DNA from: Chloroflexota bacterium
Lineage (GTDB): Bacteria; Chloroflexota; Dehalococcoidia; SM23-28-2; RBG-16-64-32
Assembly: GCA_022561095.1 (NCBI GenBank)
Contig: JADFRV010000009.1
Span: forward strand, 1 to 23,670
Reading direction: 5' to 3'
Length of the DNA: 23,670 nt
Positions 9,104-15,530 of the stretch are shown one piece after another. The notes under the pieces are model-generated. The model did not search any database. It was not told the DNA's origin and was given only the letters and a program-made list of their open reading frames with translations. The stretch's first letter is position 1; the number at the start of each line of letters is the position of its first letter. Position numbers and translations under genes: made by a program.

Positions 9104-9128
9104 GGCCGCGGGAACGCGGGGGTAGAAT
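9100..9128 (+). promoter_or_regulatory. Putative internal promoter giving a leaderless ATPase transcript
   Basis: TTGAGG at 9100-9105 and TAGAAT at 9123-9128 are 17 nt apart. The ATG of the ATPase follows nine bases after the -10 box, at about the expected transcription start, and no Shine-Dalgarno is visible. The -35 box overlaps the permease stop codon. Confidence 0.5.
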
Positions 9129-9137
9129 GTTGGGGCG

Positions 9138-9902
9138 ATGTCAGATTCGATGGTGCGCAGCGTGGACGTGCACAAGCGCTTCGGACGCCTTGAGGTGTTA
9201 CGGGGTGTCAGTATGGAGGTGGCGCGGGGAGAGGTGGTGGTAATCATCGGCGCCAGCGGCTCCGGCAAGACTACCTTCCTGCGCTGCATAAACCATCTGG
9301 AGCGGGTGGACGCCGGACGCATCTACGTGGATGGCGAGCTGGTGGGCTACAGGGAGAAGAACGGCCGTCTGGTGGAGGATAGAGAGCGGGAGGTGGCCCG
9401 CAAGCGCGCGGCCATCGGCATGGTGTTCCAGCGGTTCAACCTGTTCCCCCATCTCACGGCCCTGGGCAACGTCATCGAGGCGCCGATACGGGTGAAGAAG
9501 GTGCCCCGCAAAGAGGCGGAGGAGACCGGGCGGGAGCGGCTGGCCAAGGTGGGTCTGGCTGACAAGCTCTCCGCCTATCCGGCCCAGCTATCAGGCGGGC
9601 AGCAGCAGCGGGTGGCGATCGCGAGGGCGCTGGCGATGGAGCCGAAGCTAATGTTGTTCGATGAGCCAACGTCCGCTCTGGACCCCGAGCTGGTGGGTGA
9701 GGTGCTGGACGTGATGAAGTCGCTGGCGCGGGAGGGGATGACGATGATCGTGGTGAGCCATGAGATGGGCTTCGCGCGGGAGGTGGCTGACCGGATCGTC
9801 TTCATGGACGAGGGGGTCATCTTGGAGGAAGGGCCGCCGGAGGAGCTGTTCCTGCGGCCGTCGCAGCCACGCACGCAGGCGTTCCTCAGCAAGATCCTCT
9901 AG
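9138..9902 (+). CDS. Polar amino-acid ABC transporter ATP-binding protein
   Basis: This 254-residue cytoplasmic ATPase powers the importer. The sequence shows Walker A GASGSGKTT (38-46), Q-loop Gln98 in MVFQRFNLFPH, signature LSGGQQQR (151-158), Walker B LMLFDE (171-176, catalytic Glu176), the D-loop SALD and switch His208 in VVSHEMG. It carries the ~15-residue charged insertion before the Q-loop (around 70-90) seen in HisP-like ATPases. HisP/GlnQ-type proteins match it along the full length. The gene follows the permease by 34 nt; no Shine-Dalgarno precedes the ATG, but a promoter-like box does. Confidence 0.95.
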   Translation: MSDSMVRSVDVHKRFGRLEVLRGVSMEVARGEVVVIIGASGSGKTTFLRCINHLERVDAGRIYVDGELVGYREKNGRLVEDREREVARKRAAIGMVFQRFNLFPHLTALGNVIEAPIRVKKVPRKEAEETGRERLAKVGLADKLSAYPAQLSGGQQQRVAIARALAMEPKLMLFDEPTSALDPELVGEVLDVMKSLAREGMTMIVVSHEMGFAREVADRIVFMDEGVILEEGPPEELFLRPSQPRTQAFLSKIL

Positions 9903-9942
9903 CCGGGAACAGAACCACCGTCGCGACCGTCTATACCATAGG

Positions 9943-10503
9943 ATGAGGAGCCTGACACGAATCCCGTTTCTGTCGGCCGCCGCGGCCACGCTGGTGCTGC
10001 TCGTGCTCGCTGCCTGCAGCGGTGACAGCAGCGAGCCAGCGCCCTCACAAGCGACTAGCCCAACGGCAGCGCAGAGTAACCCCGCTGCCCCTGCCCGAGG
10101 GCCAGTGGCCTTTGAGACTATAGATGCCGGCGACCAGAGCGGTATCGTCCTTGAGCTGCAGCCGCAGGTGTTCAAGATCGAGGCGCAGGCCGAGTGGGAC
10201 GATTTCTGGTCGAGGCATCAGGGAAATGTGATCCCGCTGCCACCGGCGCCGTCTGTTGACTTCTCTCAGGAGATGGTGATCGCGGTGGTGGACCAGGCCG
10301 AGCCTTCCGGGGGCTATCGGTTCGAGATCACGCGCATCGAAACGATCGAAGGCAGGCTCGTGGTGCGGGTGAGCAAGGCGATCCCCGGCCCGGACTGCAT
10401 CGTGACCGCCGTGATCACACAGCCCTTCCACGTCGTGAGTATGGCGAAGTCGGACCTGGAGCCGGAGCTACTGATAAGCGAGGAGACGTACAGCTGCGGC
10501 TAG
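9943..10503 (+). CDS. PrcB-like domain lipoprotein
   Basis: This 186-residue protein has a signal peptide ending in the lipobox VLAAC (Cys25), a Ser/Pro/Ala/Gln-rich linker (~26-50) and a C-terminal domain of ~110 residues. That domain matches the PrcB_C type: a central SQEMVIAVVDQAEPSGGYRFEI-like strand pair, then VRVSKAIPGPDCIVT and QPFHVVSMAK. The domain is known from a spirochaete protease-complex subunit and from many stand-alone surface lipoproteins of unknown role; no protease gene lies nearby. Two cysteines, in GPDC and YSC, might form a disulfide. I chose the ATG at 9943, not an earlier in-frame codon inside the ATPase gene, because the signal peptide begins there. The gap from the ATPase is 40 nt; the stop lies 1 nt from the convergent SDR gene's stop. 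Confidence 0.8.
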   Translation: MRSLTRIPFLSAAAATLVLLVLAACSGDSSEPAPSQATSPTAAQSNPAAPARGPVAFETIDAGDQSGIVLELQPQVFKIEAQAEWDDFWSRHQGNVIPLPPAPSVDFSQEMVIAVVDQAEPSGGYRFEITRIETIEGRLVVRVSKAIPGPDCIVTAVITQPFHVVSMAKSDLEPELLISEETYSCG

Positions 10504-10504
10504 C

Positions 10505-11260
10505 CTAACGGGCGGTCCAGCCGCCGTCCACGATGAGCGGCGCGCCGGTCATGAACGAGGAGTCGTCGCCGGCCAGGAACAGCGCCGCCTTCGCGATCTC
10601 CTCGGGCTGGCCCAGGCGACCCATCGGGGTGCCTTGCAGCGCCCAATCCAGCAGCGGCTGGGCCTGCGTCAGGGGCTGGGTGAGAGCTGTCTCAATCCAG
10701 CCGGGGCAGATACAGTTCACGCGCACCCCTGGCGCCCCCGCTAGGGCGAACTGCTTGGTGAGGCCGAGGACGCCGTGCTTGGCGGCGATGTAGGCGTTGC
10801 CGGGGGCGGAGCCGAACACCTCAGGTAAGCCCGCCACAGCGAAGCCTACGAGCCCGGCCATGGAGGCCATGTTCACAATGACACCGCCTTGTTCTCTCAT
10901 CGTCTCGAGGCCGTGGAGGCAGCCGTAGTACACGCCTGAGAGGTTGACGGCGATGACCTGGTCCCAGGTGTAGGCCGCGCCGCCGATGCCGGCGTTGTTC
11001 ACCAGGATGTCCAGCCGGCCCCAGGCGTCTATGGCGGCGGCGATGGCCGCCTTCACGTCTTCTTCGCGGGAGGTGTCCGTGGGCAGGGTGCGGGCGCGGC
11101 CGCCTGCGTCCTCGATCTCCCGTGCGACAGTCCGGCCGGCCTCTTCGTTCAGCTCGGCGACGAGTACGCTGGCGCCTTCAGCGCCGAACAGCAGCGCGAT
11201 CGCGCGGCCGATGCCGGAGCCGGCGCCAGTGATCAGCGCTGCTTTGCCCTGGAGCTTCAT
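10505..11260 (-). CDS. SDR-family NAD(P)-dependent oxidoreductase
   Basis: This 251-residue classical short-chain dehydrogenase/reductase reduces or oxidises a carbonyl/alcohol using NAD(P)(H). The sequence shows the cofactor motif TGAGSGIG (11-18), D62 in PTDTS, NNAG (88-91), and the catalytic triad Ser133 (NMASMAG), Tyr157 and Lys161 (YIAAK), then the PGWIET motif and the C-terminal DGGWTAR. The acidic residue after the second strand (AELNEE) suggests NAD+ over NADP+. A slightly long loop (about 141-154) separates the Ser from the Tyr. It resembles the FabG/acetoin-dehydrogenase-like group, and the substrate is unknown. A strong AAGGAGGTGA lies 4 nt from the ATG. It is a stand-alone gene divergent from the TIM-barrel gene. 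Confidence 0.93.
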   Translation of the reverse strand: MKLQGKAALITGAGSGIGRAIALLFGAEGASVLVAELNEEAGRTVAREIEDAGGRARTLPTDTSREEDVKAAIAAAIDAWGRLDILVNNAGIGGAAYTWDQVIAVNLSGVYYGCLHGLETMREQGGVIVNMASMAGLVGFAVAGLPEVFGSAPGNAYIAAKHGVLGLTKQFALAGAPGVRVNCICPGWIETALTQPLTQAQPLLDWALQGTPMGRLGQPEEIAKAALFLAGDDSSFMTGAPLIVDGGWTAR

Positions 11261-11321
11261 CGGTCACCTCCTTGGAATCGACGTCAATGGTAGACCACGT
11301 TCGCGGGTCAGGTCGAATGGC

Positions 11322-11351
11322 TTGCCCGCAGAGATGGCGGGTGCCCATAAT
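11322..11351 (+). promoter_or_regulatory. Putative promoter of the TIM-barrel gene
   Basis: TTGCCC at 11322-11327 and CATAAT at 11346-11351 are 18 nt apart, a moderate sigma-70-type match. It would give a leader of ~70 nt containing the hairpin at 11377-11400. Confidence 0.45.
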
Positions 11352-11369
11352 GGGCGGTGAGTTCGAGTC

Positions 11370-11416
11370 TGCCCCCGCCGGAGGCGTGTCAGCCTCCGGC
11401 TGATGCTGGCGGGCAG
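11370..11416 (+). promoter_or_regulatory. Leader hairpin with a possible competing fold near the ribosome-binding site
   Basis: GCCGGAGGC (11377-11385) and GCCTCCGGC (11392-11400) form a perfect 9-bp stem with a 6-nt loop. A second pairing is possible between CTGCCCCCGCC just upstream and GGCGGGCAG at about 11408-11416, with one bulged base. This pairing shares bases with the first stem and touches the GGGAGGGAG ribosome-binding site. The two folds cannot coexist fully, so a translational switch is conceivable. No known riboswitch is recognised. Confidence 0.4.
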
Positions 11417-11427
11417 GGAGGGAGCAG

Positions 11428-12183
11428 ATGAGCAAACTGGCTGACAAGATCAGAAGCGCGGGGCGGGTGGCGCCGGCTCCGATAGGCTTCGGCATTGCGA
11501 CGGAGCGCCGCGCCTCTCCTACGCTGCTCTGTCTGCTACGGCTGGACAAGAACCAGGTGAAGAGCGTGGGTGACGCCGCAGCCGCCGGCGCGGATGCCGT
11601 GATCATCACCGGCCTGGCGGCGGGCCAGCTGGGGGACGCCCTCAAGAAGCTGGGAGATGTGCCTGTGGGGCTGCTAGCGGAGGATGCGCAGCGGGCGACG
11701 GTAGCGGCCGCGCGCGAGGCGGGGGCGGACTTTGTGCTGCTGGACGAGGAGTCGTCGGGGGAGACGGTGTTGGAGGAGAAGGTGGGCCTCGTGCTGCGCG
11801 TCGGCGCCGAAACGAGCGATACGGGGCTGAGAGCGCTGGCCGGCCTGCCCCTGGATGCGCTGGAGATAGCGCCGATCGATGAGCCGTTCACCGTGCGGCG
11901 GCTGATGGAGCTGCGCCGTCATTCGTTGCTCTCGCAGACGCCGCTGCTGGTTGAGGTGACACCGGAGATTGAGCCGTCTCGGCTGGAGGCGCTGCGGGAG
12001 GCAGGCGTGGCGGGGGTGATCCTCGATGGGAAGTCAGCCGGCAAGCTTTCCGCTCTGCGTGAGGCCGTTCTGTCGCTGCCGGCCAGAGGCAGGCGAGAAG
12101 AGGCGCGGACGGACGCGCTCCTGCCCTCGCTCACCGCTGTACAGGCGGCGGAAGAGGAAGAGCCGGGGCCTGATTTCGAGTAG
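11428..12183 (+). CDS. Uncharacterised TIM-barrel-like protein
   Basis: I do not recognise a named family for this 251-residue protein. It shows eight regularly spaced hydrophobic strand-like segments, each ending in a polar residue: LLCLLRLD, ADAVIITG, VGLLAED, ADFVLLDE, VGLVLRV, LDALEIAP, PLLVEVT and VAGVILDG. Helical stretches lie between them, which is the pattern of a (beta-alpha)8 barrel. It has no clear phosphate-binding GG loop and no obvious metal or Schiff-base site, although Lys51 (LDKNQVKS) and the acidic strand ends could be functional. The C-terminal ~25 residues are charged and probably disordered. The ATG is preceded by GGGAGGGAG, and the gene has its own promoter and a structured leader. 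A MerR regulator follows 120 nt downstream. Distant similarity to nitronate-monooxygenase or DUF561-type barrels is possible but unproven. Confidence 0.75.
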   Translation: MSKLADKIRSAGRVAPAPIGFGIATERRASPTLLCLLRLDKNQVKSVGDAAAAGADAVIITGLAAGQLGDALKKLGDVPVGLLAEDAQRATVAAAREAGADFVLLDEESSGETVLEEKVGLVLRVGAETSDTGLRALAGLPLDALEIAPIDEPFTVRRLMELRRHSLLSQTPLLVEVTPEIEPSRLEALREAGVAGVILDGKSAGKLSALREAVLSLPARGRREEARTDALLPSLTAVQAAEEEEPGPDFE

Positions 12184-12227
12184 CGGTGGTTGCTGGTATC
12201 GATAGACGAAATCGGGCTAGCATAACC

Positions 12228-12257
12228 TTGACGTAGAAGTAAAGTCTCGGCTATACT
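12228..12257 (+). promoter_or_regulatory. Promoter of the MerR gene, with a MerR-like imperfect dyad
   Basis: TTGACG (12228-12233) and TATACT (12252-12257) are 18 nt apart. AACCTTGAC (12224-12232) and GTCTCGGCT (12244-12252) form an imperfect inverted repeat (six of nine positions) spanning the spacer, where MerR-family operators normally sit. Autoregulation is a reasonable inference. Confidence 0.5.
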
Positions 12258-12303
12258 CCGATTCAAGTAACGGACTGCGACAGTTCAAGGAGTTGCCGCC
12301 CCT

Positions 12304-12768
12304 GTGTCCGAGTCGACAGAAGCGTATCTCCAGATAGGTGAGGTCGCGGAGCGCACCGGCGTCACGCAGAGGACGCTGCGCTTCTATGAGGAGAAGGGCC
12401 TCCTGCGCCCGCCCAGCCGCATGGACGGCGGCTTCCGCCTCTACTCCGAGGACGACGTTACGCGGGTAGCGCACATACGTCGCCTGCAGAACCTGCTGGG
12501 TCTCACGCTGGCTGAGATCAAGGAGATGGTGGAGGCGGAGGAGATGCTGCAGGAGCTCAAGGCCCAGTACCGGCCTGAGGCTGACGTCTCAGAGAAGAGG
12601 CGGCAGCTTCATGAGGCGATCGGCGTGGTGACGCGCCAGCACGGGATCGTCAGTCAGAAGGCGGAACAGATGAGCGAGATGAAGGAGCAGATGGAGGAGC
12701 GGCTGCGGACGTTCGAGCGCTGGATGACGGAGCTGGAACAGATGGAGCGGAAGGCTCCTGTGGCCTGA
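12304..12768 (+). CDS. MerR-family transcriptional regulator
   Basis: This 154-residue DNA-binding regulator has an N-terminal winged helix-turn-helix: YLQIGEVAERTGVTQRTLRFYEEKGLL (8-34), then GGFRLYSEDDV and the IRRLQNLLGLTLAEIKEM helix. The C-terminal ~80 residues are a charged heptad-like coiled coil for dimerisation. It has no cysteine, so it is not a CueR/ZntR/MerR-type metal sensor or a SoxR. It is more like the stress or multidrug MerR subgroup without a large ligand-binding domain. The GTG start at 12304 is preceded by AAGGAG at 12287-12292, an 11-nt spacing. It is 120 nt after the TIM-barrel gene with its own promoter. A hairpin follows the stop codon. Its targets are unknown. Confidence 0.92.
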   Translation: MSESTEAYLQIGEVAERTGVTQRTLRFYEEKGLLRPPSRMDGGFRLYSEDDVTRVAHIRRLQNLLGLTLAEIKEMVEAEEMLQELKAQYRPEADVSEKRRQLHEAIGVVTRQHGIVSQKAEQMSEMKEQMEERLRTFERWMTELEQMERKAPVA

Positions 12769-12791
12769 CGGCGCGTCTTATTCTACAGTAG

Positions 12792-12820
12792 AGAGGCCCC
12801 GGCTCTTCGTCGGGGCCTCT
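12792..12820. terminator. Hairpin terminator between convergent MerR and CopC-domain genes
   Basis: AGAGGCCCCG (12792-12801) and CGGGGCCTCT (12811-12820) form a perfect 10-bp GC-rich stem with a 9-nt loop containing CTTCG. It lies between two convergent genes, so it probably serves both. There is no U tract on either strand, so it is non-canonical but plausible for a high-GC genome. Confidence 0.7.
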
Positions 12821-12843
12821 GGCGTTAGCGCGGCGTCCACCGG

Positions 12844-13356
12844 CTAGTGGCCTGCGCCCTCTTCCTTGTCCTCCGGCAGCCGGTGCGGCTCAAAGCCGAT
12901 GCGTCTGCGCAGCAGATACCCAAAGGTTAATAGCACCGCCGCCCCGCCCATGCTGGCTGTCGTGATCAGCGCGATGAGCAGGATGTCCGGTCCGCCGTTT
13001 GTCTCAACATGGAAGCGGAGCGTGCCGGACTCCTCCTCACCGCCACCCGCCGCGGTGACCTGCCAGGTGAAAGTATATTCGCCCTCCGGCGGCTCCTCCG
13101 GAAGGGTCGCCAAGATGTCGAGGCACTGGCCGTCCGGCTGGAAGGATATCTGCAGAGTCAGGCCCTGCCCGTCAGGCTTCTGATAGCTCGGGCGAAAAGT
13201 GCTGATGAGTTCGGAGAAGCAGAGGTGGATCGTCCCCGGCGGCGCCTCCAGCCGGGCGCCGTCGCGAGGGTCCGCCTCGGTGAGCTCGATCTGGGCGTAC
13301 GCCGGCGACGCTAGGAGAGCCAGGGCCACCAAAAGCAGGGCGAAAGCGGGCTTCAT
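12844..13356 (-). CDS. Membrane-anchored CopC-domain protein
   Basis: This 170-residue exported protein has a signal peptide (1-21, ending PAYA), a CopC/YcnJ-like beta-sandwich domain (~25-125; DPRDGARLEAPPGTIHLCFSE matches the family's opening) and a C-terminal transmembrane helix (~133-155) followed by RRR, so it faces outward. Periplasmic CopC proteins bind Cu(II) through the mature N-terminal His; here cleavage would leave Gln-Ile-Glu, so that ligand is missing. Two cysteines remain (HLCF, GQCLD). Copper binding is therefore uncertain. I prefer the ATG at 13356, not an in-frame one 45 nt upstream, because it begins the signal peptide and has GAGGA ~7 nt before it. It is convergent with the cysteine-free MerR gene, which does not look like a copper sensor. 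Confidence 0.8.
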   Translation of the reverse strand: MKPAFALLLVALALLASPAYAQIELTEADPRDGARLEAPPGTIHLCFSELISTFRPSYQKPDGQGLTLQISFQPDGQCLDILATLPEEPPEGEYTFTWQVTAAGGGEEESGTLRFHVETNGGPDILLIALITTASMGGAAVLLTFGYLLRRRIGFEPHRLPEDKEEGAGH

Positions 13357-13462
13357 CGCGCGTCCTCGATAGGCATTAGCACCGAACGAGAATACTACCA
13401 CACAGCGGCCGCTGAGCGTAGCGTCGCCACCGCGATGCCCCTTTCGCGGCTATCTGGTTTCC

Positions 13463-13492
13463 TTGTGAGGCCGGAGAGCGCCCTGATATAAT
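13463..13492 (+). promoter_or_regulatory. Extended -10 promoter of proB
   Basis: TTGTGA (13463-13468), 18 nt, then TGATATAAT with a perfect TATAAT at 13487-13492 and the extended-10 TG. Transcription would start near 13499, about 24 nt before the proB ATG. Confidence 0.7.
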
Positions 13493-13522
13493 GCGAACAC
13501 ATCTGTACGATATCTCCTATCT

Positions 13523-14680
13523 ATGGCTAAACAGAGCATGGAAACGCACGGGAAGGCCGAAGAGGAAGGGCTCCGCTACCGGCGCATCGTCGCCAAGGTC
13601 GGCACCAACGTGCTCACCGCCGGCACCGACAGGCTGAACCTGGAGGTTATGTCGGCGCTGGTGGGCCAGGTGGCGCGCCTGCAGAAGCGGGGCGCCGTCG
13701 TACTGATCGTAACCTCCGGCGCTATCGCGGCCGGTCGTCATCGCCTGGGCGTCACCCGCGACCGCAAGGGGATGCCGTTCCGCCAGATGCTGGCCGCGGT
13801 GGGACAGACTGACCTGATGCAGGCCTATCAGGAGCTGTTCGCCCGGCACGATGTCACCGTCGCTCAGACGCTGCTCGCGCGCCGTGACTTCGCTGACCGG
13901 CAGGGGTACCTCAACGCCCGCAATACCCTGCTCGGCCTGCTGGAGCTGGGAGTCGTGCCTATCATCAACGAGAACGATGTGGTGGCGGTGGAGGAGATTG
14001 AGGGGGCCTCGATCGGCGACAACGATAACCTATCGGCGCTGGTGGCCAACCTTGTGGACGCCGATCTGCTGGTCTTGCTGACCGATCAGGCCGGCCTTCA
14101 CACCGCCGACCCCCGCCGCGACGCCGGCGCAAGCCTTATCCCACGCGTGGAGCGCATCGACGCCGAGATCGAGCGGCTTGCCGGCGATACGCGGGGCAGG
14201 GGTGTCGGTGGCATGGTCACAAAGCTGGAGGCAGCGAAGCTGGCGCTGGCCGGGGGCGCCGATGTCGTCATCGCCGACGGCCGGCGGTCAGACGTGCTCG
14301 TCAGCGTCGCGCGCGGCGAGGAGATAGGCACTCTCTTCTCCACCAGCGTCGACCGTATGGAGAGTCGCAAGCGCTGGATGGTGGCAGGGCTATCGCTGAA
14401 GGGGAGTATCGCCGTGGACGCGGGCGCCAGCAAGGCGCTGCGAGAGCAGCGGCGCAGCCTGCTGCCGGTGGGCGTGCAGGATGTGGAGGGGGAGTTCCAG
14501 CGCGGCGACGCGGTGGCGATCACGGACGGCAACGGCCACCGTATCGCCTGTGGTATCGCCAACTACAGCGCGGAGGAGGTGCTGCGCATCCGCGGCCTCC
14601 GCTCCGACCGTATCGAGGCGGAGCTGGGCCACCACTACGGCGGCGAGGTGGTGCACCGGGACAACCTGGCATTGCTGTGA
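13523..14680 (+). CDS. proB: Glutamate 5-kinase
   Basis: This 385-residue cytoplasmic enzyme phosphorylates L-glutamate with ATP, the first and feedback-controlled step of proline synthesis. It has an amino-acid-kinase domain (~20-265): KVGTN (25-29), VTSGAIAAG (63-71), the substrate-binding PIINENDVV (146-154), GDNDNLSA (165-172), LTDQAGLHTADPR (186-198) and GGMVTKLEAA near 229. A C-terminal PUA domain (~285-375) matches the longer form of the family. The start at 13523 has no clear Shine-Dalgarno; the first ~18 residues are poorly conserved in character, and ATG 13538 is an alternative. proA, which catalyses the next step, lies ~850 nt downstream with two small genes between. Confidence 0.96.
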   Translation: MAKQSMETHGKAEEEGLRYRRIVAKVGTNVLTAGTDRLNLEVMSALVGQVARLQKRGAVVLIVTSGAIAAGRHRLGVTRDRKGMPFRQMLAAVGQTDLMQAYQELFARHDVTVAQTLLARRDFADRQGYLNARNTLLGLLELGVVPIINENDVVAVEEIEGASIGDNDNLSALVANLVDADLLVLLTDQAGLHTADPRRDAGASLIPRVERIDAEIERLAGDTRGRGVGGMVTKLEAAKLALAGGADVVIADGRRSDVLVSVARGEEIGTLFSTSVDRMESRKRWMVAGLSLKGSIAVDAGASKALREQRRSLLPVGVQDVEGEFQRGDAVAITDGNGHRIACGIANYSAEEVLRIRGLRSDRIEAELGHHYGGEVVHRDNLALL

Positions 14681-14762
14681 TCGCCCCGCTCGGGCCTCAG
14701 GGTGGACACGCCGGTTCGGGCCGCTTACGATGACGTTACTTGCACTAGATCACGGAGGCTAA

Positions 14763-14858
14763 ATGGGCTCAGTCATCAAGAAGAGGCGCAAGAAGATCAG
14801 CAAGCACAAGCATCGCAAGATGCTGAAGAAGACTCGCTGGCAGCGGCGCCACAAGTAG
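14763..14858 (+). CDS. Small ribosomal subunit protein bS22 (AURKAIP1/COX24-domain)
   Basis: This 31-residue, very basic peptide begins MGSVIKKRRKKISKHKHRKM and ends KTRWQRRHK. It closely matches the actinobacterial ribosomal protein bS22 (mycobacterial form begins MGSVIKKRRKRMSKKKHRK), which binds 16S rRNA near the decoding region of the 30S subunit. GGAGG lies 4 nt before the ATG. It is short enough to be missed by most gene finders. It sits between proB (82 nt upstream) and a methyltransferase (69 nt downstream) on the same strand, so it may be in the proline operon. The match is from memory of the family sequence and is strong over the full length. Confidence 0.9.
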   Translation: MGSVIKKRRKKISKHKHRKMLKKTRWQRRHK

Positions 14859-14874
14859 CGCAGCTGCGCGTGTT

Positions 14875-14893
14875 GCCCCCGCCTCAAGGGGGC
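14875..14893 (+). other. GC hairpin between bS22 and methyltransferase genes
   Basis: GCCCCC (14875-14880) pairs with GGGGGC (14888-14893) across a 7-nt loop. There is no T tract. It may partly terminate or protect the bS22 message, making the abundant ribosomal protein in excess over downstream genes; that is inference. Confidence 0.5.
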
Positions 14894-14927
14894 TGTAGAC
14901 GAAGGGCGATAGAAGAAGGGGTAGACC

Positions 14928-15530
14928 TTGGCTGAGATGCGGCTTCTGGAAAAGCTGCTTGTCAACAACCCGCTGTACGCCTGGATGCAGCGGCGGGAGG
15001 TGGCGAACCTTCATCGCTTGGCGCCCTTGCCCGCAGGGCTCACCATAATGGATCTGGGCTGCGGCCGCGGCGTGGAGACGGCGCTCATCGCGGCCACGTT
15101 TCGGCCGGGCCGTCTGGTCGCGTTCGACCTGGACCGACGACAGGTGCTGGAGGCGGGCCGGCGGCTCTCCCATAACGGCGCGGCGGACGCCGCCCTGCTG
15201 ATGGCGGATGCCTCTCGTCTACCGTTTGGCGATGAGCGGTTCGACGCCGCGGTGGAGATGGCGGTGATGCACCACGTCCCGGATTGGCGGGCCGCCCTGC
15301 GAGAGGTGGTGCGGGTGTTAAAGCCCGGCGGCAGCTTTCACTTCCTGGACATATCGAAGCGCAGGTACGGCATCGGCATGAAGCTGATGGGCCACGATAT
15401 GCAGGCTCTGTTCACCATCGACGAGTTTCGGACGGCGTTAGAGGACGCCGGCATGACGTTGGAGCGGGGCATAGGCCGCCCCGTCACTCCGGTGTTCGAC
15501 ATGGTCGGCGTGGCGAGGAAGGCGGCGTGA
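14928..15530 (+). CDS. Class I SAM-dependent methyltransferase
   Basis: This 200-residue enzyme has a Methyltransf_11-type Rossmann domain: motif I MDLGCGRGVE (41-50), the acidic SAM-ribose binder in AFDLDR (65-70), motif II/III MADASRLPF (92-100) and LKPGG (131-135) before a short C-terminal tail. The substrate is unknown; small-molecule, lipid or quinone methylation are typical of the family. I accept the TTG start at 14928 because AAGGGG lies ~8 nt before it; an ATG at 14937 is the alternative. Its stop overlaps the proA start (GTGA), so it is translationally coupled to proA. A role in proline metabolism is not implied by the family. Confidence 0.88.
   Translation: MAEMRLLEKLLVNNPLYAWMQRREVANLHRLAPLPAGLTIMDLGCGRGVETALIAATFRPGRLVAFDLDRRQVLEAGRRLSHNGAADAALLMADASRLPFGDERFDAAVEMAVMHHVPDWRAALREVVRVLKPGGSFHFLDISKRRYGIGMKLMGHDMQALFTIDEFRTALEDAGMTLERGIGRPVTPVFDMVGVARKAA

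Noticed and set aside
8318..9322. 334-residue and 256-residue minus-strand frames opposite the permease
   Set aside because: Antisense to a clear ABC permease, with low-complexity Arg/His/Pro composition.
11178..11891. 237-residue minus-strand frame crossing the SDR and TIM-barrel genes
   Set aside because: Ser/Ala/Arg-rich shadow spanning two real genes and the promoter region between them.
12792..12820. Hairpin as a MerR operator or mobile-element end
   Set aside because: It lies downstream of two convergent genes, has no target-site duplication or repeat copy nearby, and fits a shared terminator better.
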